Assembly: GCF_030555055.1 (NCBI RefSeq)
Contig: NZ_JAMOAO010000002.1
Coordinates: forward strand, 1-64,000
Direction of reading: 5' to 3'
Source of the DNA: Nocardiopsis sp. YSL2
Lineage (GTDB): Bacteria; Actinomycetota; Actinomycetes; Streptosporangiales; Streptosporangiaceae
Length of the DNA stretch: 64,000 nt
Positions 48,022 through 58,780 of the stretch are shown in pieces; position 1 is the stretch's first letter, and every line of letters begins with the position of its first letter. The notes under the pieces were generated by a model. That model was not told the DNA's origin. It ran no database searches and worked only from the letters and a program-made list of their open reading frames with translations. The translations under genes and the position numbers were made by a program.

Positions 48022-48150
48022 CCACGAGGGAGCAGGCCCGCGCCGAGGCCATCGAGCTGATGGCCCGCCGCATCTCCGAGCGCGACCACGCCGCCTGGGC
48101 CGACAGGGCCGACCCGGAGGACCCGGACGGGCTCGGTTTCCCGGTGTCGG
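48018..48150 (+). pseudogene. truncated phage gene at the right limit of P1
   Basis: A GTG start overlapping the previous stop opens a typical short actinophage protein (VTTREQARAEAIELMARRIS, then DHAAWADRADPEDP). After about 44 codons the similarity to phage style ends and unrelated sequence begins, so the gene looks cut off. The precise junction cannot be fixed by eye; it lies roughly between 48130 and 48180. Confidence 0.45.
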
Positions 48151-48454
48151 GCCTGCTGCCGGCGTTCGGTTCCGGCCGTGGTCGACGTGGTCGCCTGGGA
48201 GGGCGACGACGAGCTCCACGGGGACCGGGTGACCGTGGACGGCCGGGTGCTGGTCCCCCAGGACGGGTACGCGACCGGCGACAACGCCTTCGTCGGGTCG
48301 GCGCGCGGCGCGGTCGGCGACCCCATGGCCTTCGGAACCGACGTGCTCCGGACCGCGCCGGGTGCTCGGGCGCGAGTCGGAGTTGCGCGTCGCCTCGGAG
48401 GGGGACGCCGTGCTGATCGGTGTCGTGGCGGTGACGGCGCCCATGCGGACCTGA
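48150..48454 (+). pseudogene. C-terminal part of an unrecognised protein, frameshifted
   Basis: From about 48150 the coding signal belongs to another protein: VDVVAWEGDDELHGDRVTVD, then DGYATGDNAFVGSARGAVGD. A frame change near 48360 then gives VLGRESELRVASEGDAVLIG and VVAVTAPMRT before the stop. No start codon is left. It reads as the end of a gene joined to the P1 early region. No family is recognised. Confidence 0.4.
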
Positions 48455-48483
48455 CAGCGGGTCCGCCGGTGCCGCCGCGGTGA

Positions 48484-48642
48484 CGCTCCGTGGACCCGGC
48501 TCACCGGGACGGATGCCGAAATCCGACTATGCGTGCCTAGTAAGTAACTCTCAGTATTGAAGGTGGCACACAAAAACGAGACAGTTTTGGCTAGGCTGTG
48601 CCCCGGCCATGGATATGGCCAGAGTTGATAGGGAAGGGGGCG
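48484..48642 (+). promoter_or_regulatory. upstream region of the NYN-domain gene
   Basis: About 160 bases of lower GC without a gene. It contains AGTAAGTAACTCTCAGTATTG and TTTTGGCTAGGCTG, where TAGGCT could be a -10 box, and AGGGAAGGGGG as ribosome site before the GTG. No copy of the integrase-side TTTGGGAGAC repeat is seen here. Confidence 0.4.
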
Positions 48643-50364
48643 GTGTCACGTGGACCGCGCGCGTTGTTCGTCGACGCGGGGTACCTTCTCGCTGACGGCC
48701 GATGGCCGTACACGGAACCCGCAACCGGGACTCCGTCTCCTGGGACTACTCCGGACTCGTCCAGTTCCTCAACGAGGTCGCGCGCGACCGCACCGGCCTG
48801 CCGCTGCTGCGGTGCTACTGGTACGAGGCCGTCGCCGACGATCGCCGCACGCAGGAACAGGACGGCATCGCCGACATCCCGGGCATCAAGTTCCGCGCGG
48901 CGCGGATCAGGCCGGACGGCGCGGGGCGTGGAGAGCTACGTCCAACGGGACCTCACGACCCTGGCCCGCACCGGCGTCCTGTGCGACGCCGTCCTGGTCA
49001 GCGGGGACGAGGACATGGCGTCGGTCGTCGCGGACGTGCATGGACCCGGCGTGCGCGTCACCGTCGTGCACATCTCCGTCGAGGAACTGGACGATCTCCC
49101 GCCAGCTGCGCCGCGAATGCGCGACCTCATCGAGATCGGCGCCGGCCACCTCCGGCCGCACGTGAACCTGCTCACCGGCAGTGAGGCCTCCCAGGAGAGC
49201 GCCTCCAAGACACCACGCCGTTCGCCAACGGCCGCGCCCGCTCGGCGCCCGAGACCCCCCGCCAGCCCGTGGTCGCCCAGCCGGTGCGAGCCGGGTCGAG
49301 CCGGCCACACACGTCCAGCGGGGGCCTGGAGGCGATGTTCGCCGAAACCGGCGGGCAGCCCGCGCCCCAGGGCAGCGCCATGGACCAGCTGCGCGCCATG
49401 CGCAGGTCGCTCGCACAGCAGCGCGGCGGCGGGGACCACCTGGCCGGCGCGGTTGCCGACTCCCAGCCGTCCGGTCCGATCGACGCCAACGGGTTTCCGT
49501 CCGGGGGACAGCCCGCCATGGGCGGCGGCCGCTATCCGGGCACGTCCGCGGGCGGGGCGCCCTCGACCCCAACGGCCAGGGGAACTACCCGAGACGGGCT
49601 CCCACGGCGGTCTGGGCCGGCCGGAGGGCTACACCCTGCCGGGCAGACAGGCCCCCACGGGGAACGGCCAGCCGATGGGCAACGGGCAGCCGATGACCGG
49701 GGCCCAGCGACCGTACTCGCCGGGGACGGGCCCGCAGCGCTCCTTCGCGGCGGTACCGGACCGCAACAGTCCTTCGCCGGTGGGACCGGGCCACAACAGT
49801 CCTTCGCGTCGGGGACGGGACCACAGCCCTCGTTCGCCGCCGACCCCCAGACGGGACACGCGCCACCGCAGAGAAGCGCGCCACCGCCGGAACAGCGGTT
49901 CGGACCCGGGGGACGACTCCGGTTTCGGGGTGGGCACGAGACAAACCCTACCTATGGGACCAGTACGGAAACTGACGCCGCACGACGCGGCGGGCCGGCA
50001 CCCGGATACGGGGTGCGGCCGCCTACTGGTCCCGACCACGACACCGTCCGGTACGGTACCGACGGTTATCAGGAACCGCGTTCAAGTCCTGGATATCCCC
50101 AGCAGAGCGGTCCCGGCGCGAATACCGTTGACGAAGCGGTGCATGTCGCGCACAAAGAAGGGAACGACTTCGCGGAGTCGATCGCCCGCGAGGCGCCCGC
50201 CCTGTGGGTGGAGGCCGTCTCGCGCGTAGGCCCCGATGCCCTCCGATCTGGAGGCGCGTCTGCTCCAGGGGTCCTCGCTACCGATCGACCACCTGTTGCG
50301 CGACGAGGTCCGGGACGGACTGCGCCAGGGGTTCTGGCAGGCACTGGAGCGCGCCAGGCCCTGA
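48643..50364 (+). pseudogene. NYN-domain protein, frameshifted as given
   Basis: Read across several frames this is a long NYN (LabA-like RNase fold) protein: ALFVDAGYLL, then DYSGLVQFLNEVARDRTGLP, then CDAVLVSGDEDMASVVADVH with the acidic residues of the fold, followed by a long low-complexity tail containing tandem GTGPQQSFA-type units, and ending LRDEVRDGLRQGFWQALERA. Frame changes fall near 48.69, 48.92, 49.2, 49.6, 49.75 and 50.22 kb. The even conservation between breaks points to sequence errors. Host gene, probably RNA-related. Confidence 0.6.
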
Positions 50365-50412
50365 GCGGCGCTGGGAGTGCGAGTAGGGGATGGCGGCGAT
50401 GGGTTGACGCAC

Positions 50413-51092
50413 GTGACGACGGCGGAGCTCGATCGTCTGGAGTTCCATGCCGTCAGGTCCGGCGAACACGGAGGAGTCGCCGCCCAGCTACTGGAGCTGG
50501 CCAAACCGGTCGCGACGCCGGTAGTGAGATCGGCCGCGCGGAGCTGTTCGTCCGGGCGGGGGAGCAGTGGGAGATCGCGCAGGAGTTCGAGCGTGCCTGC
50601 GCGGCCTACCAGCGGGCGATCGACGACGGCGGCTCCACGGTGATCGACGCGCGCGCCCTGCGCGCAGGCGCGCTCCTGCACCTGGACGAAGTGGAGCGGG
50701 CACAGGCGCAGCTCAAACGCCTGGAGACCGAGGGGCCGCACGGCCTGTCCACCCACATCCACATCGCGGAGGCGCTCTACGCCCACGACGACCTGGAAGG
50801 CGCCGAGAGGTGGGCCACAGCCGGCGCCCGCCGGCACGTCGATGGCGAGGTGACCCCCCTACGTGCACGATCTGCTGATGGAGCTGCTGCGCATCCGGTT
50901 CCGTATCCGCACCGATCTCGGTTGGACGAGGACGATCTGGACGAGTGGGCGATGCGCTCTGAGCGCGTGGCGTCCCCCGCGGCGCCGCACCGCGCCGCCC
51001 GGCCACACCACCCCACCGCCCCGGCGGCCGCACCACGACCGTCGGGAACTTCACCACGCGCCCTGATCGCCATCGCCCCCACGGGGGCCTAG
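50413..51092 (+). pseudogene. TPR-like host protein, frameshifted as given
   Basis: A protein of about 225 residues with tetratricopeptide-like helices: GRAELFVRAGEQWEIAQEFE, CAAYQRAIDDGG, LHLDEVERAQAQLKRLETEG. Two frame changes are needed, near 50.50 kb and 50.86 kb. The end is Pro- and Ala-rich. It is read together with the NYN gene. No specific partner can be named. Confidence 0.55.
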
Positions 51093-51283
51093 TCTGAGTC
51101 CGGCCGCCTTCCCGCGGCGTCCGAGCCCTTGCCCGAACCCCCCGCTGTGGCGGGGGTCCGAGGCGTGCCATACCACGCCCCCGGTGTGCTCATCCTCGTC
51201 CGGGTGGAACCCGAGAAATCGGCGACACGCCATCATCTTGCGGTGTTCCGAGGCGCCATCCCCTAGATGTAGTATCGGGCCCG

Positions 51284-51449
51284 CTGGTGGTTCACCCCGC
51301 GGGGTGAGGCGAGAGGGAACCCGGTGTGAATCCGGGGCTGCCCCGCAGCGGTAAGTGGGAACGAAGGCCGTCACACGCACTGGGAACCCCTGAGAGTGCC
51401 CGGGAAGCGACAGTCGGTAGGCCGCCCACGAGCCCGAACCTGCCACCGG
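51284..51449 (+). ncRNA. cobalamin (B12) riboswitch upstream of nrdAB
   Basis: The region has the family landmarks in order: GGTGGTTCACCCC, GAGGGAACCCGGTGTGAATC, CCGGGGCTGCCCCGCAGCGG TAAG, a GCACTGGGAA element, and the closing GAGCCCGAACCTGCCACCGG. Further hairpins follow before the start codon. In streptomycetes a B12 riboswitch represses the class Ia reductase when cobalamin is present and the B12-dependent class II enzyme can take over. The same logic is expected here. Confidence 0.88.
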
Positions 51450-51618
51450 CGCGCACGCCAGACGTGCGCCGACGACGGGGCTTCGAGGGTGAGCCGCGCC
51501 GACCCACCGGTCCGTCGACCGCTCGCATCCAGTGCGTCGGTCCCCCCGGTGTGCCGTGCGCCTTGCTGACTCGTGTCCCCTCCCCGCCGGGACTCTTCTA
51601 CCGAGGTGGAGCCGCTGT

Positions 51619-54184
51619 ATGACCCTTGACGTCGAGGCCGTGCCCGCATCCGTCCGGCCCGAGACGGCCACCGACGGCGCGCCCCCCGCCGCCATCGACC
51701 GGATCGAGCACGTCGTAACCGAGGCCTGCGCGCGGCTGTCGGTGTTTCGGCGGACAAGGTCCTCACGGAGGCCCGACGCGGCTTCTTCCCCGGCATCTCC
51801 GACGCCGAGGTCGAACTCGCGCTGGTCATGGCGGCCCGCAGCTTCGTGGAGGTCGACCCCGACTACTCCCACGTGGCCGCGCGCCTGCTGCTGGACAAGC
51901 TCCGCCGCGAGGCCCTCACGTTCATCAGCGGATCCCCCGACGCCGCGGGCCAGTCCGAGATGGCCGACCGCTACCCGGCCTACCTGGCCGCCTACGTCGG
52001 CCGCGGCATCGACCTCGGGCAGCTCGACCCCGCGCTGGCCCGGTTCGACCTGGACCGCCTGGGCAAGGCGCTGCGCCCCGAGCGCGACGAGCAGTTCACT
52101 TCCTGGGCATCCAGACCCTCTACGACCGCTACTTGCACAGCGACGAGGTCCGCTACGAGCTGCCGCAGCGTTCGTTCATGCGCGTGGCGATGGGCCTGGC
52201 GCTCAACGAGGACGACCGCGAGGCGCGCGCGATCGAGTTCTACGAGCTGCTCTCCTCGTTCGACTTCATGGCCTCCACGCCCACCCTGTTCAACGCGGGC
52301 ACGGTCCGCGCCCAGCTGTCGTCGTGCTCTCCTCACCACCGTCGGCGACGACCTGCAGGACATCTTCCACGGCATCAGCAACAACGCGATGCTGTCCAAG
52401 TACTCGGGCGGCCTCGGCAACGACTGGACCCCGGTCCGCGGCCTCGGATCGCACATCCGGGGGACCAACGGCAAGAGCCAGGCGTCGTCCCGTTCCTGAA
52501 GATCGCCAACGACACACCGCCGTCGCGGTCAATCAGGGGGAAAGCGGAAGGGCGCGTCTGCGCCTACCTGGAGACCTGGCACATCGACATCGAGGAGTTC
52601 CTCGACCTCCGCAAGAACACCGGTGACGAGCGCCGCCGCACCCACGACATGAACACCGCGAACTGGGTCCCCGACCTGTTCATGCAGCGGGTCGAGGAGG
52701 GCGGCGACTGGACCCTGTTCTCGCCGAACGAGGTGCCCGACCTGCACGACAAGTACGGCACGGACTTCGCCGAGGCCTACACCCGCTACGAGGCCGAGGC
52801 CGCGGCGGCCGGATCAAGGTGTCCAAGACCCTGCCGGCCGTCGAGCTGTGGCGCGCATGCTCACCATGCTGTTCGAGACCGGCCACCCGTGGATCACCTT
52901 CAAGGACCCCTCAACCTGCGCTCGCCCCAGCAGCACACGGGCGTGGTCCACTCCTCCAACCTCTGTGCACCGAGATCACGCTGAACACCAGCGCCGACGA
53001 GGTCGCCGTCTGCAACCTGGGATCGGTCAACCTCGCCCAGCACGTGGGACCGCAGGGCCTGGACGCCGAGCGGCTGCGCCGGACCGTGCGCACCGCCGTG
53101 CGCATGCTCGACAACGTCATCGACGTGAACTTCTACACGATCCCCGAGGCGCGCCGAGCGAACATGCGCCACCGCCCCGTGGGCCTGGGCCTGATGGGCT
53201 TCCAGGACGCGCTGTTCAAGCTGCGCACCCCCTACGCCTCGGACGGCGCCGTCACGTTCGCCGACGAGAGCATGGAGCTGATCAGCTACTACGCGATCGA
53301 GGCCTCCGCGGAGCTGGCCGCCGAGCGCGGCTCCTACGAGTCCTTCGACGGCTCGCTGTGGAGCCAGGGCATCCTGCCGATCGACTCCCTGCGGCTGCTG
53401 GCCGAGGCCCGCGGCGGCGTGCTGGACATGGACCGCGGCGAGACCCTGGACTGGGACTCGCTGCGCGAGCGCGTCCGCTCGACCGGCATGCGCAACTCCA
53501 ACGTGATGGCCATCGCGCCCACCGCGACCATCGCCAACATCACCGGCGTCGGCCAGTCGATCGAGCCCGTCTACCGGAACCTGTTCGTGAGTCGAACATG
53601 TCCGGCGACTTCACGGTCGTCAACCCCTACCTGGTCCGCGACCTCAAGGAGCGCGGACTCTGGGACGACCAGATGGTCTCCGACCTGAAGATGCACGACG
53701 GCAGCCTGGGCGCCATCGACCGCGTCCCCGCCGACCTCAAGGCGCTCTACGCGACCGCGTTCGAGGTCGACCCCGAGTGGCTGGTGGACGCGGGCTCGCG
53801 CCGCCAGAAGTGGATCGACCAGGCCCAGTCGCTGAACCTGTACATGGCGGCGCCGAGCGGCCGCAAGCTGGACGCCCTGTATCGGCGCGCCTGGAAGTCC
53901 GGGCTCAAGACCACGTACTACCTGCGCTCGCAGAGCGCCACGCACGTGGAGAAGAGCACGCTCAAGGGCACAGACGGCCGCCTCAACGCCGTCTCCTCCG
54001 GCCCGGCCCCGGCCCCGGCTCCGTCGCCCGCGCCGTCCCGAGCCCGTCGCCGTCGCCCGCCCCGAGCCCGGCTCCGGCCCCCGCCCCGAACGCCGCACCC
54101 GCCGACGCCGGTGAGGACGAGTTCGACATCGTGGACGGCCAGGCCTGCTCCATCGACGACCCCGAGTGCGAGGCCTGCCAGTAG
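51619..54184 (+). pseudogene. nrdA: class Ia ribonucleotide reductase alpha subunit, frameshifted as given
   Basis: Across about ten frame changes the complete alpha subunit can be read. It starts MTLDVEAVPASVRPE behind GAGGTGGAG, then an ATP-cone-like N-terminus, AQLSSC with the first active-site Cys, SNLC/TEI split by an indel near 52.97 kb, [15 protein letters not shown], and the P-T-A-T segment [12 protein letters not shown]. The C-terminus ends DDPECEACQ with the redox cysteine pair. Breaks are single-base indels between fully conserved blocks, so sequence error is likely. Confidence 0.85.
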
Positions 54185-54294
54185 TAGAAGGCAGCCCCCC
54201 GGGGCGGCGGCTCGCGAGCCGCCGCCCCGGCGAACCACTCTCCCCAGACACGACAGTTCCGGCCACGACGGCCGGAGAACGGAAGTACCCGAGG

Positions 54295-55375
54295 ATGACC
54301 ACCGTCTCCGAGAACAGCGCCGCCGCCACCAGCGGCCTCGGCGAGATCCAGCGCGACGCCGAGCGCGTCAACGTCGACGACAAGGCGATGATCAACGCCC
54401 GCGCCGACGTCAACCAGCTGCTGCCGCTCAAGTACACCTGGGCGTGGGACAAGTACCTCGCGGGCTGCAACAACCACTGGATGCCCACCGAGGTCGCCAT
54501 GCAGGCCGACATCGCCCTGTGGAAGTCCAAGGACGGTCTGACCGAGGACGAGCGCCTGATGCTCAAGCGCAACCTCGGGTTCTTCGCCACCGCGGAGTCG
54601 CTGGTGGCCAACAACATCGTCCTGGCCGTCTACCGCCAGCTGACCAACCCCGAGTGCCGCCAGTACCTGCTGCGTCAGGCCTTCGAGGAGGCGGTGCACA
54701 CCCACACCTTCCAGTACATCTGCGAGAGCCTCGGCCTGGACGAGGGCGAGCTCTTCAAACATGTACCGCGAGGTCCCCTCGATCACGGCCAAGGACGCCT
54801 GGGCGCTCAAGTACACCCAGAACCTGGAGGACCCGGAGTTCCGCACCGGTACGCCCGAGGCCGACCAGGCGTTCCTGCGCGACCTGGTGGCGTTCTACGT
54901 CATCTTCGAGGGCATGTGGTTCTACACGGGCTTCGCGCAGATCCTGTCGCTGGGCCGCCGCAACAAGATGGTCGGCATCGCGAGCAGTACCAGTACATCC
55001 TGCGCGACGAGTCGATCCACCTGAACTTCGGCATCGACGTGATCAACCAGATCAAGATCGAGAACCCGCACCTGTGGGAGCACCGAGTTCCAGGCCGAGG
55101 TCCGCACCATGCTGACCGAGGCCTGTGAGCTGGAGGTGGCCTACGGCCGCGAGACCATGCCGCGCGGCGTGCTGGGGCTCAACGCCGAGCTGTGCGAGAA
55201 GTACATGCACTTCATCACCGACCGGCGCGCGGAGCAGATCGGCCTGGCGCCGATCTTCGGGGGGAGAGCGAGAACCCCTTCCCGTGGATGAGCGAGATGA
55301 TGGACCTGCAGAAGGAGAAGAACTTTCGAGACCCGGGTCATCGAGTACCAGACCGGCGGCGGCCTGGGGGACTGA
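54295..55375 (+). pseudogene. nrdB: class Ia ribonucleotide reductase beta subunit, frameshifted as given
   Basis: The radical-bearing subunit: [60 protein letters not shown] and, after an indel, [16 protein letters not shown] supply the iron ligands. Five single-base frame changes lie near 54.76, 54.98, 55.08, 55.26 and 55.33 kb; the first is an extra A in CTTCAAACATGT. The protein ends GGGLGD. It forms the nrdAB operon under the riboswitch. Confidence 0.85.
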
Positions 55376-55386
55376 CCTGCGAGGAC

Positions 55387-55430
55387 ACGGCCCCCTGGAC
55401 CCTTCGGCGGAGGGTACGGGGGCCGTTTTG
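55387..55430 (+). terminator. nrdB terminator at the P2 left end
   Basis: A long hairpin with outer stem ACGGCCCCC/GGGGGCCGT and inner stem ACCCT/AGGGT is followed by TTT. It directly borders the P2 integrase 3' end and its TTTGGGAGACG element, so P2 appears to be inserted just after this terminator. Confidence 0.75.
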
Positions 55431-55438
55431 GAGAGAGA

Positions 55439-57103
55439 TTTGGGAGACGACCCCGGAAATCTCCCTGGCGCCCTGCCTCCGGTAGGGCGCCAGCAGCTCG
55501 TCGAGCAGGGCCACTGGCGAGTGCGGGGTGCATCGCCGCGCGGGCCTTCAGGGACGCCTCCCAGTTGCGCGTCAGCATGTCCAGGAGCGCCGCCGTCATG
55601 GCCGGGGTCACCTGGCTGTACACGGCGCCGATGCCGCCCATCTCATGTCCGAGGCCGCTGGTGCTGGAGGACCTCGGGCACGCCGCCCTCGATCATCGCC
55701 CGCTTGTGGGGAGTGCCGGGCCAGCCCGTGCGGTGTGATCCCGGCGCGATCGGATCCCAGGTGATCTCTGAGCGCTTGCGCGGAGACCGCCGCGCACCGG
55801 CATCCCCGGCCAGGGTTCGGCGAGCAGCGGCACCGGACGCTCCTCCTGGACCTCGCCCTGGCCGTTCTTGGCGCCCGGATACAGGCCCGTGGACGCCGCG
55901 CCGATGAGCCACGGTTTGTAGGACCGCGTCGGTGATGGGGCGCTCCGTCCCGCCCGGTGAAGACGTGCACGCCGCCGCGGTGGGCCGGCTCCTGGCCGCC
56001 GCGGAGGAAGTCGCCGTCGAACCGCTCTGCCAGGTCGGAGTCGATGCCCAGCTCCGTGAGCGACCGATCCTTCGGGGTGAGCGAGGAGCGCCTTCTCCAT
56101 CCTCCTCCGACCAGGCGCTGCGCCGCTTGAGCGCCGCCACCAGGAACCGGTGGACGGTGCGCGGCCGGTGGCAGGCGCACGTCTTCGTCGGCTTGTTTGG
56201 GAGGGCTTTCATCTGGTGCCGGAGCAGCTCGCACACGAACTTCGGGATGGCGATGTCGCGGAAGGAGTCGTCCTTGGGCGCCTGCCGGTACCAGTCGCCG
56301 CCGTGCTCGTAGAGCTGCCACTCCACGCGATCGGCCCTCGTCCGGACGGCAGTACTCCCGTTCGAGGCCGACCATCTCGCCGACCGGAGGGCCTGCGTTG
56401 TACATCGTGATGCCGGCGATGAAACTCTCGTCCCGACCACTCAGCAGCGCCATCCGTTCGGACAGCAGCAGCGCGCCGAGCGCGTCGGTGGTCACCCGCT
56501 CCCGTCCACGGGTGCCTTTCGTCCGTCCGGTGCCCGAGCGGCGGCCGCGGTTGGACTTGACCTCGGCGGGGTTGGAGGTGAGGTGTCCCGCCTCGATCGC
56601 GTCGGAGCACAAGGTGTAGAGCGTGGAGCAGTATCCGCGGATGGTCGACTCGGCGTACCCGGCGGCCCGCTTGACCCGCTTGAACTCGGTGATCTGCTCC
56701 GAGGTGATGTCGGCGAGCAGCATGTCCGCCCACATCGGACCGTCGGGGCCGTGCGGTTCATGGGGGAGGAGGTGGTTCTCCAGGTGGTTGCGCAGGCCGC
56801 TTCGGTGGGAGATGCCGACGTCTTGGAGCGGGTACCAGGTGTTCGACCACTGGCCGAAGGTGATGCCGTCTTGCTGGCGGAAGCGCCGGCGGCTTCGACT
56901 ACGGAGGGGGCGGACTCGGCGTCCAAGCCCATTCGGATCTTGGCTTCCTTCTCTGTGCCCCACTTCTCGGCGTCGCGTTTGCGAGTCCATCGGTTGCCCT
57001 GGTCATCGCGGGACGCGGTGGCGTAGGTGCCGTCGGCTGTCTGGTAGCGGACGCGGTAGTAGTCGCCGTCCTTCTTGGACGAGCGCTTCTCCACGAAGGC
57101 CAT
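55439..57103 (-). pseudogene. int: tyrosine integrase of prophage P2, frameshifted as given
   Basis: Homologous to the P1 integrase but clearly diverged: SSKKDGDYYRVRYQTADGTY at the start, LLADITSEQITEFKRVKRAA and RMALLSGRDESFIAGITMYN in the middle. Near the catalytic Arg, the text YNAGPPVGEM becomes YNAGLRSGEM-like if two nearby indels are undone. The C-terminal GGIGAVYSQVTPAM carries the Tyr. Its 3' end reads toward the nrdB terminator, and its exact stop is uncertain. Confidence 0.75.
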
Positions 57104-57130
57104 GGGCCTCTCCTGTTGGGGGTAGTAGAG

Positions 57131-57154
57131 CGCCCCCTCCGGTTGGAGGGGGCG
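57131..57154 (-). terminator. hairpin before the P2 integrase
   Basis: A 10-bp stem, CGCCCCCTCC/GGAGGGGGCG, corresponding to the hairpin at 30331-30355 in P1. The neighbouring GGTAGTAGAG is also conserved. It separates the small leftward genes from int. Confidence 0.6.
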
Positions 57155-57190
57155 TATCTGGTCAGGGCCCGGAGTGCGGGCGGGCGGCGG

Positions 57191-57309
57191 TCAGTACTGT
57201 GGGTCGGGTCGCGCAGCTCCTCTGGGACGAACTCCGTCGGCCAGGCCCCGAGCTGAAGGTCGACGGTGGACGGGACCGTCGTGTCTGTACTGGAGCCGGG
57301 CACGTTCAC
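57191..57309 (-). pseudogene. contracted paralogue B in P2
   Basis: This is the P2 counterpart of 30392-30730 but only about a third as long. Two internal deletions join TVPSTV to DLQLGAWPTEFVPEELRDPT, so the centre of the protein is missing, and one base is missing near the stop (HQY expected). It starts at GTG overlapping the stop of paralogue A. Confidence 0.5.
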
Positions 57310-57702
57310 GAGCGGCCCCCTGGCCCCGCTGATGTGCGGATGAGGCTGGCGGCAGGTGGCTGGCTGTACGTGTGGCCGAGGGTCGCGCAGTCCCTCGGGG
57401 ACGGACTCATCGCACACGCGCACGTGGCGCAGGTGCCCCAGATAGGCCCAGGGGTCTCTCCGGACGAGGGTGATCGGCACCCAGACGCCGAAGTTGTTGA
57501 TCCAGTGCCTCACCACCACGTCGGGGGACTGGTGGATCACCTCCTCCACTACCTCGACGGCCGGGCAACCGACTTGGAGGTCGATGCAGATGGCGTCGAA
57601 TCGCTCGCTCAGGGCTACTCGTGCGGACAGGGACAGTGACGCTGGGCGGACGTAGACGGTGGGCGGGACCGCCGTGTCCTTTGGGGAGGACGCACTACTC
57701 AT
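57306..57702 (-). pseudogene. paralogue A in P2, one frameshift near its end
   Basis: Close relative of 30727-31125: TVYVRPASLSLSARVALSER, DVVVRHWINNFGVWVPITLV, RRDPWAYLGHLRHVRV. One missing base near 57.37 kb changes the C-terminal tail. The start ATG and the upstream promoter dyad are conserved with P1. Confidence 0.6.
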
Positions 57703-57744
57703 TGCGACCTTTCGTCCGAACCAATTTGGCCGGGAAGGTCGCAT

Positions 57745-57767
57745 CATTGTATGTGGCACAGATCACA
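57745..57767 (-). promoter_or_regulatory. P2 promoter with TGTG-N8-CACA dyad
   Basis: ATTGTA (TACAAT on the coding strand) beside TGTGGCACAGATCACA repeats the arrangement at 31170-31191 in P1. The dyad keeps its outer arms while inner bases differ, which suggests selection on the arms. Confidence 0.5.
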
Positions 57768-57837
57768 TTGGACAGGCGTTCGGAAGGGCGAAAAGTAAAA
57801 TCCGGGCAATTGACCTGCGCAAACGGCAGTCATCCGA

Positions 57838-58383
57838 TCACCCTCCGAAACGCATGCGCATGATGTGATCCCTCATCTCGGACACCACCTTCTCGCGTGG
57901 CACGCCGTCCGGGACCGGCATGGACGTCTGCTCCCAGTCGCCAGCGTCTGCGCCTGTGGGGGGGACGAAGACGATCTTGAGGGTGTAGTAGAGCTTCCCC
58001 GGCTGGGCGCGCCACTCGCGCCACTCCAGGGTCTCGTTGGGGAGGCATGGGGGTTGGCCGTCCAGGCGGCCGAGGGGGGCGGGCTGCATCGCGGGGCGAC
58101 GTCGTGCGTCCGGGGGGTGGGGGTCGGTGTGGGTCCGGCTCTCTGGCGAGGGGGCGTGGCGGCGTGCCGGCGAGGGCGTCCTTCACACTGCCGGGTTCCC
58201 ACTCCAGGGCGTGCTCGATCCCTTCTTGGGTCTTGCGCCTCGGGCGCCCCTTGCCTTTTCGCAGGTCGTAGTAGGTCTGAGTCGAAATCTGGGCACGTTG
58301 GATCACCTCTTCCACGTGTAGGTCTAGCTCGTCGCGGCGCGGTCCATGGCGTCGACGAGGTAGCTGAAGTCGGGTGAAGGCAT
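57838..58383 (-). pseudogene. P2 repressor-like HTH protein, frameshifted as given
   Basis: Nearly identical to the P1 repressor in the HTH (STQTYYDLRKGKGRPRRKTQ) and in the last domain (NETLEWREWRAQPGKLYYTL, EMRDHIMRMRFGG). One base is missing near 58.34 kb (GCGCGGTCC against GCGCCGGTCC), and the linker is shorter and out of frame near 58.1 kb. If intact in reality, it would share immunity with P1. Confidence 0.65.
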
Positions 58384-58535
58384 GGCTACAGGATAGCCGA
58401 CTAGATCTAGATCGAGTCTATATCTGGCCTAGTTAGGTCAAGCTTACCTCAATTATGGTCGTCTCATAGAATCTATCTTGAAGTTACTCGTCGGTACAGC
58501 TTGACCTAGACTCAAGCTAGGCTCAATATTGAGCT
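58384..58535. promoter_or_regulatory. P2 genetic switch
   Basis: The region keeps the P1 layout: rightward TTGACC, 17 bases, CAATAT, TGAGCT, ATG; leftward promoter with TTGACC; TAGACTCA in both directions; and CTAGATCTAG next to the repressor start. The bases between these elements vary, so the elements themselves stand out as functional. Confidence 0.65.
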
Positions 58536-58780
58536 ATGACAGACCTCAAGCTCCACAGAGCATCACTGGAGCGCCACCGCAAGTTGGCCGGGTTCAGCGT
58601 CCCCGCGCTGGCGCGGGAGATGGGTGTCACGCCACTGCACATGTACCGGCTGGAGTGGGGCGACCGACGCCCCAGTCCGGCGCTCTACAAGCGCCTCAAG
58701 GACACCTTGGGCGTCACCGATGAGGGCCTGCTGGCCGAGACTACCAGTCCGACGAGGACATACCGGAGGCCAGCCGATGA
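58536..58780 (+). pseudogene. P2 Cro-like regulator, frameshift near the end
   Basis: Same as the P1 Cro-like protein for its first 75 residues (ERHRKLAGFSVPALAREMGV). One base is missing in GAGACTACCAG (GAGACCCACCAG in P1), which changes the last residues and removes the stop. The HTH itself is whole. Confidence 0.7.

Noticed and set aside
51619-54184. Inteins or programmed frameshifts as the cause of the nrdA breaks
   Set aside because: The breaks are one-base changes without inserted blocks, occur about ten times in one gene and affect unrelated neighbours too.
55375-57103. P2 as a mere assembly copy of P1
   Set aside because: The integrases differ at many residues and the switch regions differ between conserved elements, so P2 is a distinct though related sequence.
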